Shown here one piece after another: positions 37,344-46,289 of a stretch of DNA of 64,000 nucleotides (position 1 is its first letter; the number at the start of each line of letters is the position of its first letter). Origin of the DNA: a virus. The position numbers and the translations under genes are program-made. Where the stretch lies: the IMG/VR virus record IMGVR_UViG_3300049893_000724, positions 62,001-126,000 of that record; one strand, given 5' to 3'. Under the pieces are notes generated by a model, which was not told where the DNA came from, made no database searches, and saw only the letters and a program-made list of their open reading frames with translations.

Positions 37344-37363
37344 ATCTACGGATACTTTTTAGG

Positions 37364-37371
37364 TATTTATG
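37364..37371 (-). promoter_or_regulatory. Late promoter (CATAAATA) at a stop codon
   Basis: Contains the TAA of the VWA gene and is 21 bases upstream of the internal-protein start. Confidence 0.6.
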
Positions 37372-39550
37372 CCACGAGAGAAATGAACTCACCAAGAACT
37401 TTTTTATTCAGTTTTTTAGTTTTCAATGATTTTACAAAGGCAGATTTGATTTGAGATTTAGTAGCATCTTCAGCAACATCAAATTCAGTATCTTGAGACA
37501 GAGCAGTTGAAGACAAACCAAAGTAAGCATCATAACCAGAATTCGTAATTGTAAAACTCTTCAGTTTCTTCCAATCACTTTGAATTTTTTGATATTGTTT
37601 ATCGTTGTCATAGTGATAGAGACTAATGAAGCGATTTGCATTGCGACTCTCAAGAACACGAATGCCGATGAAATTTACCGAAGGAAACTTATCCTTTAAA
37701 TTATGGAGAAGAGTATCGGTAAATTGATGATATCCATAATCAAACTTATAGGTGGTTCCAAGTTTACGGTCACGAAGGAAAGTTTTATGGGGATTAACAC
37801 CAGCGATGCCAATACGAGGCTCACTTTCCCAAGCACGTTTTACTTCACGATGATAAGGAAGATGATTTGCCTCACCATCAGTTAGAACAATACACTGAAC
37901 TTTCTGGAGTTTATTTTCACGTTGAAACTTAGGAAGAATTTGATGAAGAGAAACTAATGCTTCATTCAGAGGAGTTCCAGAGAGAGACAAACGATTTGGA
38001 TAAGTATAAGGAGTTTGATAAGTGTCTCCAAAGTAAACAGCGAGACGCCAAATGTTTAACATTTGATTCTCTAGTTCTTTACCAGAAACTTTACTGGTAA
38101 GAATATTCATCAAGGAAAAACTCTCATCAATAGAGAGAAGATTTTCTTTCTTCTCGTAGTGAGAGGTTCTATCAGCGGGTTTGAACATTCCAGTTGCATA
38201 ATCGTGCTCTCCACGACGCCATTCATTAGTAAAAGCATAAACCTCAAAGGGAATAGAGACTTTTTTACAAAACCACACGAGGTTGAACAGTTGCTTACAA
38301 GTATCAGTCAGTACTTGAGACATTGAACCAGACCAGTCCAGAACAAACACTAGACCGTGATTTTTGCCGTCAGGAATTATAGACACTTTTTTGAAAAGAT
38401 CTTCATTGTATTTGTAAGTATGAAGACGAGCAGTATCAAGAACTCCAGTGCGAGCAGTAGAGGCACGGGAATAAGAATCTGCTGCCTTACGGCACTCAAA
38501 CTCTTTTACCAGATAGTTGACTTCTTTCTGAGCGGATACTTTAAACTTCTTAAATTCAGTATCTGCTTTCAGAAACAAACTTTCGGGAGTAAGATGTTTG
38601 TAATTTTCTTTTAGAGTTTGTTCGTAGGACTTTTGCTGTTGGTGAAAAGAAGCATCAATATGGGTATGAACTTCATCATTCTTACCAATAATAGTTTCAA
38701 GATTAACTTGAGGAATTTCTACATAAACATTTTCATAACCATCATCATTCACCAGATCACGAATTTTATCCTCCAAATTATCCGCAGTGCGGACCTCAGG
38801 TTCTTCACTATGGTCCGGAATCATATCAGGACCCGATTGAGTAGGGCCCTCATTTTCATTTTGCTGTGCTTCTGATTTGTTAGTTTCTCCCTCTTGTTCC
38901 TCATCACTTTGCTCACTTTCCACGTTTTGTTGAGTAGAAGAATTGGAATTACCCTGAGTTTCGTGATCATCAAAATTGGAAACTTTTTGCTCCTGTTCTT
39001 TTTCTTTTTTACAGTATTGATAGAGTGCTTCAGCAGCGTCCAGAACATCATCAAACGTTTCAGTTTCTGCAATCCTATTAATAATATCCATCTCCTCACC
39101 ACGCTTAATAGGAACGTCAATGAAGTTTCCAACCTTAAACCACAGGTTTGCGCGGTCAGCAAGATTCATCTCACCAACTTTCTCATCTTCAAGTTGAAAG
39201 AAATCCTCTTCGTTCAATTCTTTATAACCATTGAAGAAAGTCTTAGCAAGTCCCAGATACTTACGCTTCATCAGTTTCTCAATACGGGCATCTTCCACCA
39301 CATTCACAAACTGAGCAGGGACTTTTACTTTTTCAGTCCAATCTTCATCAGGAGTAAAGAGAGCATGACCAACTTCGTGACCCACCAGCAGGTCATACAC
39401 AGTGTTGCTTGCCTTTTCCCATAGAGGCAGAGTGAGCACACGAGTATGAACGTTGAAGCAAGCGGTTGCTACTTTCTTGTGCTCCACCACAAGGTCTTCC
39501 GTGGCAAGCAGTTTAGCAAGTTGGGACTTGATTTCGTGACTGACAGGCAT
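37367..39550 (-). CDS. VWA protein with N-terminal zinc-peptidase motif (727 aa)
   Basis: N-terminal domain has HEVGH (58-62) with a later Glu in NVVEDARIEK, as in CobT-like peptidase-fold proteins. A long Glu/Gln/Ser/Asn-rich linker follows (about 195-255). A C-terminal VWA domain has MIDAS FVLDWSGSMS (Asp405, Ser407, Ser409) and IVLTDGEAN. Pairs with the MoxR/CobS ATPase 1 kb downstream. ATG 39550 preferred, 39574 possible. Role probably chaperone- or protease-like; substrate unknown. Confidence 0.78.
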   Translation of the reverse strand: MPVSHEIKSQLAKLLATEDLVVEHKKVATACFNVHTRVLTLPLWEKASNTVYDLLVGHEVGHALFTPDEDWTEKVKVPAQFVNVVEDARIEKLMKRKYLGLAKTFFNGYKELNEEDFFQLEDEKVGEMNLADRANLWFKVGNFIDVPIKRGEEMDIINRIAETETFDDVLDAAEALYQYCKKEKEQEQKVSNFDDHETQGNSNSSTQQNVESEQSDEEQEGETNKSEAQQNENEGPTQSGPDMIPDHSEEPEVRTADNLEDKIRDLVNDDGYENVYVEIPQVNLETIIGKNDEVHTHIDASFHQQQKSYEQTLKENYKHLTPESLFLKADTEFKKFKVSAQKEVNYLVKEFECRKAADSYSRASTARTGVLDTARLHTYKYNEDLFKKVSIIPDGKNHGLVFVLDWSGSMSQVLTDTCKQLFNLVWFCKKVSIPFEVYAFTNEWRRGEHDYATGMFKPADRTSHYEKKENLLSIDESFSLMNILTSKVSGKELENQMLNIWRLAVYFGDTYQTPYTYPNRLSLSGTPLNEALVSLHQILPKFQRENKLQKVQCIVLTDGEANHLPYHREVKRAWESEPRIGIAGVNPHKTFLRDRKLGTTYKFDYGYHQFTDTLLHNLKDKFPSVNFIGIRVLESRNANRFISLYHYDNDKQYQKIQSDWKKLKSFTITNSGYDAYFGLSSTALSQDTEFDVAEDATKSQIKSAFVKSLKTKKLNKKVLGEFISLVA

Positions 39551-39719
39551 TGGTCTTTGTTCGTATGAGACCATTATAAAACGAAAGGTCGCCCTTTGGA
39601 CGACCCATGTGACGCTTTTTGAACTGGGCAAGTCGTGCTTTTGCTTGCCTCAGTGCTTGCGGTTTAAGTTTTCGTTTTTGTTCTTTCTTGGAATGGTGTT
39701 TCCAGTTTGGGACTTGCAT
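39513..39719 (-). CDS. Small very basic protein (68 aa)
   Basis: HHSKKEQKRKLKPQALRQAK, then FKKRHMGRPKGDLSFYN. Likely nucleic-acid binding. A hairpin at 39579-39605 lies within it and its end overlaps the VWA gene, so the C-terminus is uncertain. Start ATG 39719. Confidence 0.5.
   Translation of the reverse strand: MQVPNWKHHSKKEQKRKLKPQALRQAKARLAQFKKRHMGRPKGDLSFYNGLIRTKTNACQSRNQVPTC
39579..39605 (-). terminator. Possible terminator hairpin inside a gene
   Basis: Minus-strand stem GGTCG/CGACC, loop of nine, then TTTCGTTTT; moderate stem, in the 68-aa ORF and just before the VWA gene. Confidence 0.4.
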
Positions 39720-39733
39720 TGTTCTGTGATGTA

Positions 39734-41446
39734 TCAAGACATCATACGTGAAAAACCTTTGACTTTTTCAAACCTTATGACGCTTTCAAATCTGTCCTCC
39801 AGACCAGTTTTGTGAGAGATGACAAAAATGTTTGCGTCTTTAATCACATAACGAATAATCTTAAGGAACTCTTCCGTTCCAAATCCATCAAGTGAAGAAT
39901 CAAATACCTCATCCATAATCAAAAGATTGGTATTGACTGAGTTTTTGAATCTTGCAACTTCACGCCAGGTAAAGAGAAGTGCGAGGTCAATTCTCATTTT
40001 TTCTCCTTCACTAAAAGAAGCATAGGAGAAATCTTCGTGAATGGGTGACTGGACGGTTTCGTTGAATTCCTCATCAAGTGTGAAGTTAATATAGAAATCC
40101 ATCATCTGAAGATAACGGTTAACTTGCTGATTTATCAGCGGTAGATACTTCTTAATGATTTTGGTCTTTACTCCACCGTCTTTTAACAAACTATACGTAA
40201 AGTCGTAATAGTTGATTGTGTCTTTTTTAGAAGCGAGTTCGTCGTATGTAGTTTTTAAGTTTTTGTTGAAGGATTCTAACTTCTCATGTTCAGAATTTCG
40301 GTTTGCAAGGTTCTCGGTAATAGTTTGAATTTCAGATTCAAGATCTCTGATTTGTCTCTGACATCCAGCGATCTTAGTATTGTTTTGAGAAATGCCATGC
40401 GTTAGTTTTGTAATCTCCTTCGTAAGAGTAGTGAATTGACGCTCTCGCTCCTCTTCCTCTTTAATTGCCTCCTCTAGTTCTTTATAACCAGATTGCAACT
40501 CCTTTGCCTTATTTTGAGCGTCTGTAATTCTATTTATTCTGAAGGTCTCTTCGATTGGTTGTGTGCAGGTTGGGCATACCGTATTCTCTGCAAAGAACTT
40601 ATGTTCTTGAGTGATTGTTGATACTTTTTGGGAGAGTTTGCCTTTGAGGTTTCCTAGCTTACGAAGTTTTTCTGCTGCACCGGTAACAATCTCCTGTTCC
40701 TTCGTGTATTTAAAAACGTCTTCTTCCAGAAGAGCATTTTCATTCATATAAACACCAACTTCAGTATCTAACTTGGCAATCTTTTCTTTGCTGGCGTTTA
40801 TATTGGCATTACCACGATTTTCAAGTTCCTCAATAAACTCCTTTTGCATCTTGACCTTATCAAGAAGAGATTCTTTTTTGAGTTCCAAAACTTTGATATC
40901 TTCTTTCGACTGGCGAATCTTTTCTTTAATAATCATATTCATAGAAGAAAAGATTTTAATATCCAACAAATCTTCGATAACTTCACGACGATGAGCCGCA
41001 GGAAGTTGCATAAAAGGAACAAAAGTGCTTGAACCCAAAATAACAATTTGAGTAAAAGACTTGTAATTCATTTTAAGAACATTTTGTTCTAACCATTTCT
41101 GCTGATCTAATGCGGCAGCAGATTGATCTAATGCAGCACCATTTCTCCAAATTTCAAATACTGCTGGTTTGATTCCACGTATAACTTTCCATTCAACGTT
41201 CCCAATAGAAAACTCAACTTCAACTTTACAGTCTTTGTCATTGACACTATTAATCAATTGAGGTTTATTAATCTTACGAAATGGTTTGCCAAACAAAGAA
41301 AATGTAAGAGCATCCAACACGGTACTCTTTCCAGCACCATTTGTACCAATAATCAAATTGGTTGTATTTTTAGTAAAATCAAGTTCAGTGTATTGATTTC
41401 CGGTTGAAAGAAAATTTTTCCAACGAATAGTTTTAAATAAAATCAT
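39734..41446 (-). CDS. gp46: Recombination endonuclease subunit (T4 gp46-like, SbcC/Rad50 family)
   Basis: 570 aa. Walker A GTNGAGKST (34-42), zinc-hook CPTC (291-294) between long coiled coils, signature FSEGEKMRIDLALL and Walker B LLIMDEVFDSSLD. With gp47 it resects DNA ends for recombination-dependent replication. Start overlaps the DUF3110 gene by 14 bases. Confidence 0.95.
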   Translation of the reverse strand: MILFKTIRWKNFLSTGNQYTELDFTKNTTNLIIGTNGAGKSTVLDALTFSLFGKPFRKINKPQLINSVNDKDCKVEVEFSIGNVEWKVIRGIKPAVFEIWRNGAALDQSAAALDQQKWLEQNVLKMNYKSFTQIVILGSSTFVPFMQLPAAHRREVIEDLLDIKIFSSMNMIIKEKIRQSKEDIKVLELKKESLLDKVKMQKEFIEELENRGNANINASKEKIAKLDTEVGVYMNENALLEEDVFKYTKEQEIVTGAAEKLRKLGNLKGKLSQKVSTITQEHKFFAENTVCPTCTQPIEETFRINRITDAQNKAKELQSGYKELEEAIKEEEERERQFTTLTKEITKLTHGISQNNTKIAGCQRQIRDLESEIQTITENLANRNSEHEKLESFNKNLKTTYDELASKKDTINYYDFTYSLLKDGGVKTKIIKKYLPLINQQVNRYLQMMDFYINFTLDEEFNETVQSPIHEDFSYASFSEGEKMRIDLALLFTWREVARFKNSVNTNLLIMDEVFDSSLDGFGTEEFLKIIRYVIKDANIFVISHKTGLEDRFESVIRFEKVKGFSRMMS

Positions 41447-41705
41447 GATTTGAATTTGGTGGAATTACAATATCATCTGGGGTAATAACTACGTATTGGT
41501 ATCCGTGAATTTCACAGGTTTTTACCATCACATCATCTTCAATTTCAATTACATGCATTTCTGGACTTCCATCTTCTTCCAACATCATAGCATATCTTAC
41601 AGCATCATCTTCTTCTTCGAAGAGATATAAAATTTGCTCTCCTTCTGAGTTAGCTACTGAATATGCACCTTCTGTTTCTTTTCCGTTGATGGTTAAAATA
41701 AACAT
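41433..41705 (-). CDS. DUF3110-like protein of cyanobacterial type (90 aa)
   Basis: GAYSVANSEGEQILYLFEEE followed by DDAVRYAMMLEEDG matches the DUF3110 pattern (EGxYS..., LFE-x-E-DDAxRYA), a family mostly of cyanobacteria and plastids. Sits between gp46 and gp47, overlapping the gp46 start by 14 bases. Suggests capture from a host; function unknown. Confidence 0.7.
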   Translation of the reverse strand: MFILTINGKETEGAYSVANSEGEQILYLFEEEDDAVRYAMMLEEDGSPEMHVIEIEDDVMVKTCEIHGYQYVVITPDDIVIPPNSNHDFI

Positions 41706-41706
41706 C

Positions 41707-42747
41707 TCAAACTAACTCACATGCCTCTTGATAAATTTCTTGTAGCATTTTTTGAACTATTGATTTATCAAGGTTAACTTCCGCTTCCTCAATGTATCTA
41801 TTGAGAATCGAAAGTGTATCTTCAGATTCAAATGCCTCAAACTCTTCAGATTCTTGCATTTCAAAGTTTTCAATAATTTTTAACTCTGAAATATTTGAAG
41901 AGTATAATTTATCGACAAACTTTTCAAACTTTTTAGTATCAGTTTTTTTACGAACTACTACCTTTACAATTTTATTTTCATACTCACGAGTATCAAATGT
42001 TTGGTAGTTTGTATCCTCATAATAAATGTTATAGAACAATCTATGAGGATTATTAACTGAGTTATGCTCTAAAGTTTCAGTATCAAAAATATGGAATCCC
42101 CGAGTATCATTTACATCATTCCAAAACATCTCATAAGGATTACCAAGATAGAAAACAGTTCCGTTAGTAGAACGAGTATGGTAATGACCGGAAAATACCT
42201 TAGAGAAGTTTTTAAAAAGATTTGCTTCCAATCCGTGTTCCATTACAACTGAGCGATTTACCCTAAAACCTTGCAATTCAAGGTGACCCATAGCAACTTT
42301 ACAAGAAGTTTTTTTAATCATCTTAAGAGTTTTATCTTGGTTATCCTGATTAATCCAAGGAATAAAAAGAAGTTTGAGTCCGCCAATCACAACTTCTTTT
42401 GGCTCAGCATAAACAGTCACATTATCATACTCACGAAGTAACAAATCCACAGCATTTACTTCGTTTGTATTCTTATAATATGCGGTATGGTTTCCGACAA
42501 TTGTATGAACTTGGATACCCATACTCTTAAGGCGATCATAATAATTGTTCTTCGCCCAAGAAAGAGCAGAGAAATCAATACCCTTACGACTATCAAAAGT
42601 ATCGCCCATATCAATGACTGTGGTGATACCCTCTTTCTCTAGAGTAGGAAAGAAAATGTCATTATAAAACTTCAAGAAATAATCATGAAAGAGTTTTGAA
42701 TTCTTTCGTGCTCCGAAGTGCTGGTCAGTGATAATAGCGACTTTCAT
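41707..42747 (-). CDS. gp47: Recombination nuclease subunit (T4 gp47-like, Mre11/SbcD family)
   Basis: 346 aa. Metallophosphatase motifs: DQHFG (Asp8, His10), DMGDTFDSR (Asp, Asp), VGNHTAYY (Asn, His), MGHLELQG and SGHYHTR (His). Works with gp46. Ends 1 base from the DUF3110 start. Confidence 0.94.
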   Translation of the reverse strand: MKVAIITDQHFGARKNSKLFHDYFLKFYNDIFFPTLEKEGITTVIDMGDTFDSRKGIDFSALSWAKNNYYDRLKSMGIQVHTIVGNHTAYYKNTNEVNAVDLLLREYDNVTVYAEPKEVVIGGLKLLFIPWINQDNQDKTLKMIKKTSCKVAMGHLELQGFRVNRSVVMEHGLEANLFKNFSKVFSGHYHTRSTNGTVFYLGNPYEMFWNDVNDTRGFHIFDTETLEHNSVNNPHRLFYNIYYEDTNYQTFDTREYENKIVKVVVRKKTDTKKFEKFVDKLYSSNISELKIIENFEMQESEEFEAFESEDTLSILNRYIEEAEVNLDKSIVQKMLQEIYQEACELV

Positions 42748-43227
42748 TCAATAGCGAAGTTTGGAATGGACACCATCTTTGATGCTATTATAGTCGGAAT
42801 AGTTCCCGCCGTCAACTGAATTATCGTCAGTAAAGACTTCAGAAAATCCTGAGCGTTCAAGGATCTTATTCTTGATTTCTAGTTGACGCTTCTCTCTTTG
42901 AATGCGACGGAGAAATGCGTAGTGAATAATTTGAGTAAAGTATGCAAAAGGATTTTGGGATTTCTCAGGATTAAAATTATGAATGTACTGAACACAATTT
43001 TCAATACCATCAGAAATCATATCTTCCTTGAACATATAGTTCACGAAGTTTGGTTTGAATGACAAGTGATTTGCAATCTTCAGGAAACACTCTCCAATGT
43101 AGCGAGGGATGGGTGGTTTTGGTTTCCCTTGGATCTCTGCGATTTCTTTGTCTTCACGGTACTTAATCAGTGCTGCAAGGAACTCTTTGTTATTGACGTA
43201 ATGTTCTGACCTCTTTCTTTTGGTCAT
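42748..43227 (-). CDS. gp55: Late sigma factor (T4 gp55-like)
   Basis: 159 aa from ATG 43227; ATG 43245 is also possible. VNYMFKEDMISDGIENCVQY, HNFNPEKSQNPFAYFTQIIH and FLRRIQREKRQ match gp55, a minimal sigma-70-like factor that directs host RNA polymerase to TATAAATA promoters with gp45. Preceded by a sigma-70 promoter (43271-43299). Confidence 0.92.
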   Translation of the reverse strand: MTKRKRSEHYVNNKEFLAALIKYREDKEIAEIQGKPKPPIPRYIGECFLKIANHLSFKPNFVNYMFKEDMISDGIENCVQYIHNFNPEKSQNPFAYFTQIIHYAFLRRIQREKRQLEIKNKILERSGFSEVFTDDNSVDGGNYSDYNSIKDGVHSKLRY

Positions 43228-43270
43228 GACTGCTGTGGTTATCATGAGTTTTTATCATTATTATGTAGGT

Positions 43271-43299
43271 ATAATAACATAAACTTAACTAGTTGACAA
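43271..43299 (-). promoter_or_regulatory. Sigma-70 promoter for gp55
   Basis: Minus strand TTGTCA, 17 bases, TATTAT. Shares its -35 bases with a plus-strand promoter at 43293-43321. Confidence 0.65.
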
Positions 43300-43321
43300 G
43301 GTATTTAAAACTGTGTACAAT
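43293..43321 (+). promoter_or_regulatory. Plus-strand sigma-70 promoter, antisense to uvsW region
   Basis: Plus strand TTGACA, 17 bases, TACAAT. It faces the 128-aa gene and uvsW, both of which are on minus, so it would make antisense RNA. No plus-strand gene follows. The flanking gap 43246-43350 holds only these promoters. Confidence 0.55.
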
Positions 43322-43350
43322 TACCTTTGTCGAGGTTAAAAAGATTGGCT

Positions 43351-43737
43351 TTAACTATTTTTATAGAGCTTTTCTAAAATCTCTTTAGCATCATTAACAT
43401 TAGCGATATATCCCATTTTTCTATCAATCTTAGTTTTACTATCTTTTGATCCAGATCTTACATAGGATTGATACATCATAATCATTTCGATATCTGAAGA
43501 TTCTGAAAGAGTAAGTACATCTTCAAGATTAAGAATAAACATATCTTCAGTTGTTGTTTTTAACCAAGGTTCTAATTTATATCCAACTACACCCATTCTA
43601 CCTTTAATTTCCGAAACAATAATTGGATTGGAAATAATCAACATTGTTCTATCATCTTCTTCAGAGGCTGCTACCTTTGCAAAGATTTCCTCTCCTGTTT
43701 TTAATTTAACTGTTGCATAAAAATCATCTTCTATCAT
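43351..43737 (-). CDS. Sm/Lsm-like small protein (128 aa)
   Basis: DFYATVKLKTGEEIFAKVAA, then MLIISNPIIVSEIKG and DMFILNLEDVLTLSESSDIE. It parallels the Sm-like proteins near gp43. Lies between uvsW and gp55; overlaps uvsW by 14 bases. Function unknown. Confidence 0.6.
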   Translation of the reverse strand: MIEDDFYATVKLKTGEEIFAKVAASEEDDRTMLIISNPIIVSEIKGRMGVVGYKLEPWLKTTTEDMFILNLEDVLTLSESSDIEMIMMYQSYVRSGSKDSKTKIDRKMGYIANVNDAKEILEKLYKNS

Positions 43738-45205
43738 TTTTCTTAAGTTGTATAGTGATTATCTCATAGTTAAAGTTCTCTTCATTATAGATCTTAATTC
43801 TTTCAATGAGGTGATTTAAAGTATAATTCTTTCTTGAGTTATATGTACAGTCATCAGCGATATCATAAAGAGTTGCTTTTACTTTATCTTTTCCTTTTCT
43901 AAGAACTCGTCCAATGCTTTGAAGATTACGGATTCTGGATTTGCTAGGTGAGGCGAAGATAACATTATGGAGGTTTTTAATGTTGATACCAGTAGAAAAA
44001 GTTCCATACGAAGCAACGATAATTGCGTTGTTTTCTCTCTCTGTAATTTCACGAACTAATTCTCTTTCTTCAGCATCCACTCCGCCATGAACAAAAAATA
44101 CTTTACGTTCATCTCGCTTTTGACTATTTATCTTTTCGTATAAGACTGCTCCGTGTGCTTCTACTCTACTGAATAGAACCAAAGTATTACCTTTTAAATC
44201 AAGAGTAAGATTGGTAATAAATTTATTTCTTTGTTCGTGAGAGATTAGATATTGTATCTCATCTTCATATGTCTCAAACTTTTGTGGTGGGTGCTTAAGA
44301 ACAATACACTGAATGTCAAGTTGAGAGAGATGACCTTGTTTCATTAATTCATCAGTTCTTGTTACCTTATATGAAGGTCCAAATAATCCCTCAAGAACCC
44401 ACTTATGAGTTTGAGTTCCATCTAAAGTTCCTGTAAATCCAAATCTATATTTTGCGTGATGAAGTTTGGTCATAATCTCTATCAAAGATTTAGACTTGAA
44501 TAAATGTGCCTCATCGCCTATAATCACACCATAGTCTTCAAAGAATGAGCGTTCTAGTTTATAGACAGATTGCCAAGTCGTAATTGTAACTGAAAACTCA
44601 TTTGTTTTTTCCCTACCAGAATAGATACGGTGGCAATATGTCTCAGCATCCCAACCATAGTCCTGGAAGTCCTTATACATTTGCTCTACCAGAGATGTCG
44701 TTGGAACGACTAAAAGTATTTTTTCGTTCTTATCAACATAGTATCTCACTAATGAATAAATCATCAGAGATTTGCCTGATGCAGTGGGACTTATCAGTAG
44801 CTTTCGATTATGTCTTAATGCATCGTATACTCCCTCTACTTGATACTGGCGTGGAGAATGAGCACAAATAGATTGCATATAATCTTTGACACCTTCATAT
44901 GAGATATTTTCATTTACCTCAAAAGGTTGTCCATAAAATTTATTGTCTTCAAATTTGTAAGAATATCCGTACTGCTCACAAAAATTGACAATCTTATCTA
45001 AGAGTCCAACATAAATTTGTTTGGAACGCATATCATACAAGTGAATTTCCCCATTCCAATTCCTTCCACGGTACTGGGGCATAAATTTTGCATTTGGAAC
45101 CTCAAACTTAAAGTGGTCTCTAAGTTCATACTCAATGTGAGGTTCCGTGTTAATTTTTAAAAATACTTCGTTTGATTTGGATATAACAAGGTCTGTCGTA
45201 TTCAC
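43724..45205 (-). CDS. uvsW: DNA helicase UvsW
   Basis: 493 aa. SF2 helicase: SPRQYQVEGV (Q motif), SPTASGKSLM (Walker A), GDEAHLF (DEAH), FGFTGTLDG and QSIGRVLRKG (motif VI). In T4, UvsW unwinds R-loops and recombination forks late in infection. Late promoter AATAAATA 22 bases upstream fits its late expression in T4. Confidence 0.94.
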   Translation of the reverse strand: MNTTDLVISKSNEVFLKINTEPHIEYELRDHFKFEVPNAKFMPQYRGRNWNGEIHLYDMRSKQIYVGLLDKIVNFCEQYGYSYKFEDNKFYGQPFEVNENISYEGVKDYMQSICAHSPRQYQVEGVYDALRHNRKLLISPTASGKSLMIYSLVRYYVDKNEKILLVVPTTSLVEQMYKDFQDYGWDAETYCHRIYSGREKTNEFSVTITTWQSVYKLERSFFEDYGVIIGDEAHLFKSKSLIEIMTKLHHAKYRFGFTGTLDGTQTHKWVLEGLFGPSYKVTRTDELMKQGHLSQLDIQCIVLKHPPQKFETYEDEIQYLISHEQRNKFITNLTLDLKGNTLVLFSRVEAHGAVLYEKINSQKRDERKVFFVHGGVDAEERELVREITERENNAIIVASYGTFSTGINIKNLHNVIFASPSKSRIRNLQSIGRVLRKGKDKVKATLYDIADDCTYNSRKNYTLNHLIERIKIYNEENFNYEIITIQLKKNDRR

Positions 45206-45226
45206 GATGTCTCATGCATCTATGAA

Positions 45227-45234
45227 TATTTATT
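45227..45234 (-). promoter_or_regulatory. Late promoter (AATAAATA) for uvsW
   Basis: Follows directly on the TAA of uvsY and is 22 bases upstream of the uvsW start. Confidence 0.65.
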
Positions 45235-45671
45235 TACCCCAGTCCAGCGTTAAATCTCATAAACTCAATTGCATTCTTGATTTGATACGTTCTATTTTGA
45301 ATCATTTTTAAAATGCTTTCAATATAAACAAGCATCGTATCGTAATAATCAATCTTCAAACACACTGTTGAAAGTTTTTCATCGGCATCAAGGTACTTTT
45401 GCATTGTATCTTTATCACGAATCTTTTTTGGAAAGGGATCTTCTACATAAGTTTCTGGATCTGCTTTTCCAGAATAGTATTCGTACCTTTCGTGGCGAAT
45501 ATTTTTTCTCTGTTGCTCTGCTTTCTTTCTTAGAAGAAAAATGGTATTATATAAATCAAAGTATTTTGCATGAAGAACTGGGATATTTGTAGATTCTGTA
45601 TGGAGATTGTCCATATCTATTTTTGAATCTTTTTCCCACATTTCTTGAATAGTATCAAGATCAATACTCAT
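45234..45671 (-). CDS. uvsY: Recombination mediator UvsY
   Basis: 145 aa. SIDLDTIQEMWEKDSKIDMD, the HAKYFDLYNT block and the C-terminal IQNRTYQIKNAIEFMRFNAG fit UvsY, which loads UvsX onto gp32-coated ssDNA. Order gp23-gp3-uvsY-uvsW is typical of cyanophages. Confidence 0.9.
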   Translation of the reverse strand: MSIDLDTIQEMWEKDSKIDMDNLHTESTNIPVLHAKYFDLYNTIFLLRKKAEQQRKNIRHERYEYYSGKADPETYVEDPFPKKIRDKDTMQKYLDADEKLSTVCLKIDYYDTMLVYIESILKMIQNRTYQIKNAIEFMRFNAGLG

Positions 45672-46222
45672 AAGGGATTGCCGGAAAGATCAGTTATATT
45701 GTAAATAGTATACTTGAAAGCAACGTCTGCTGTAAAGTATTGAATATCTGTTTGTGTTGCATCAAATGTAAGTGTCCCCAAACTATATGGAAAAAGATCT
45801 TTAAATTGAACTTGAAAGTTTGGTATTTGACTACTAGTTAAAATTTGGAGAGTCCCATCTGAATAAATGTTCAGACCCTTTTGAACATAGTTTGCTCCAC
45901 CATAAGCATCAGAATCATTTAACTCTGCAAATTGACTTAGTTTTTCTGGATATCCTAGACCACGAATCCAATTTTGAATTGCATTATAATTTTCTAAATT
46001 TTCATCAACAATAAATCTAAGATTCAAATCCCCAAAAATAATCTTGTCGCCTGGAATATCAATATCTTTTAGATATGTGGGTTGATTTGCAATTCCCAAT
46101 GTCAATTCTGGTATGTTTGCCTCATTGGCAAAAAATGAAACTTTAGGAAATCTAGTTAATGTAAATTTAAATCCTGTTGGCGATAGAAAATTTCTATTCT
46201 CTATCTGAGATGCTTTTGCCAT
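45668..46222 (-). CDS. gp3: Tail-completion protein (gp3-like, tail-tube fold)
   Basis: 184 aa. SPTGFKFTLTRFPKVSFFAN, ANIPELTLGIANQPTYLKDI and the IQNWIRGLGYPE block are of the tail-tube fold. At this place after gp23 the cyanophage gene is gp3, the tail terminator. The difference between gp3 and another tube-like protein rests on gene order. Confidence 0.75.
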   Translation of the reverse strand: MAKASQIENRNFLSPTGFKFTLTRFPKVSFFANEANIPELTLGIANQPTYLKDIDIPGDKIIFGDLNLRFIVDENLENYNAIQNWIRGLGYPEKLSQFAELNDSDAYGGANYVQKGLNIYSDGTLQILTSSQIPNFQVQFKDLFPYSLGTLTFDATQTDIQYFTADVAFKYTIYNITDLSGNPL

Positions 46223-46233
46223 CTTTTTTTAAA

Positions 46234-46241
46234 TATTTAGA
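46234..46241 (-). promoter_or_regulatory. Variant late promoter (TCTAAATA) for gp3
   Basis: Late-like octamer 12 bases upstream of the gp3 start, just after the gp23 terminator. Confidence 0.4.
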
Positions 46242-46243
46242 AT

Positions 46244-46268
46244 AAAAAAGGGACCCTCTAGGGGTCCC
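46244..46268 (-). terminator. Rho-independent terminator after gp23
   Basis: Minus-strand stem GGGACCC/GGGTCCC, loop CTAGA, then TTTTTTATT. Confidence 0.85.
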
Positions 46269-46289
46269 TGAAAATTTATGTGAAATGGA

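Noticed and set aside
39573-39578. TATAAT after the hairpin at 39579-39605 as a full promoter
   Set aside because: No -35 match at 16-18 bases; the same is true of the TATAAT at 36466-36471.
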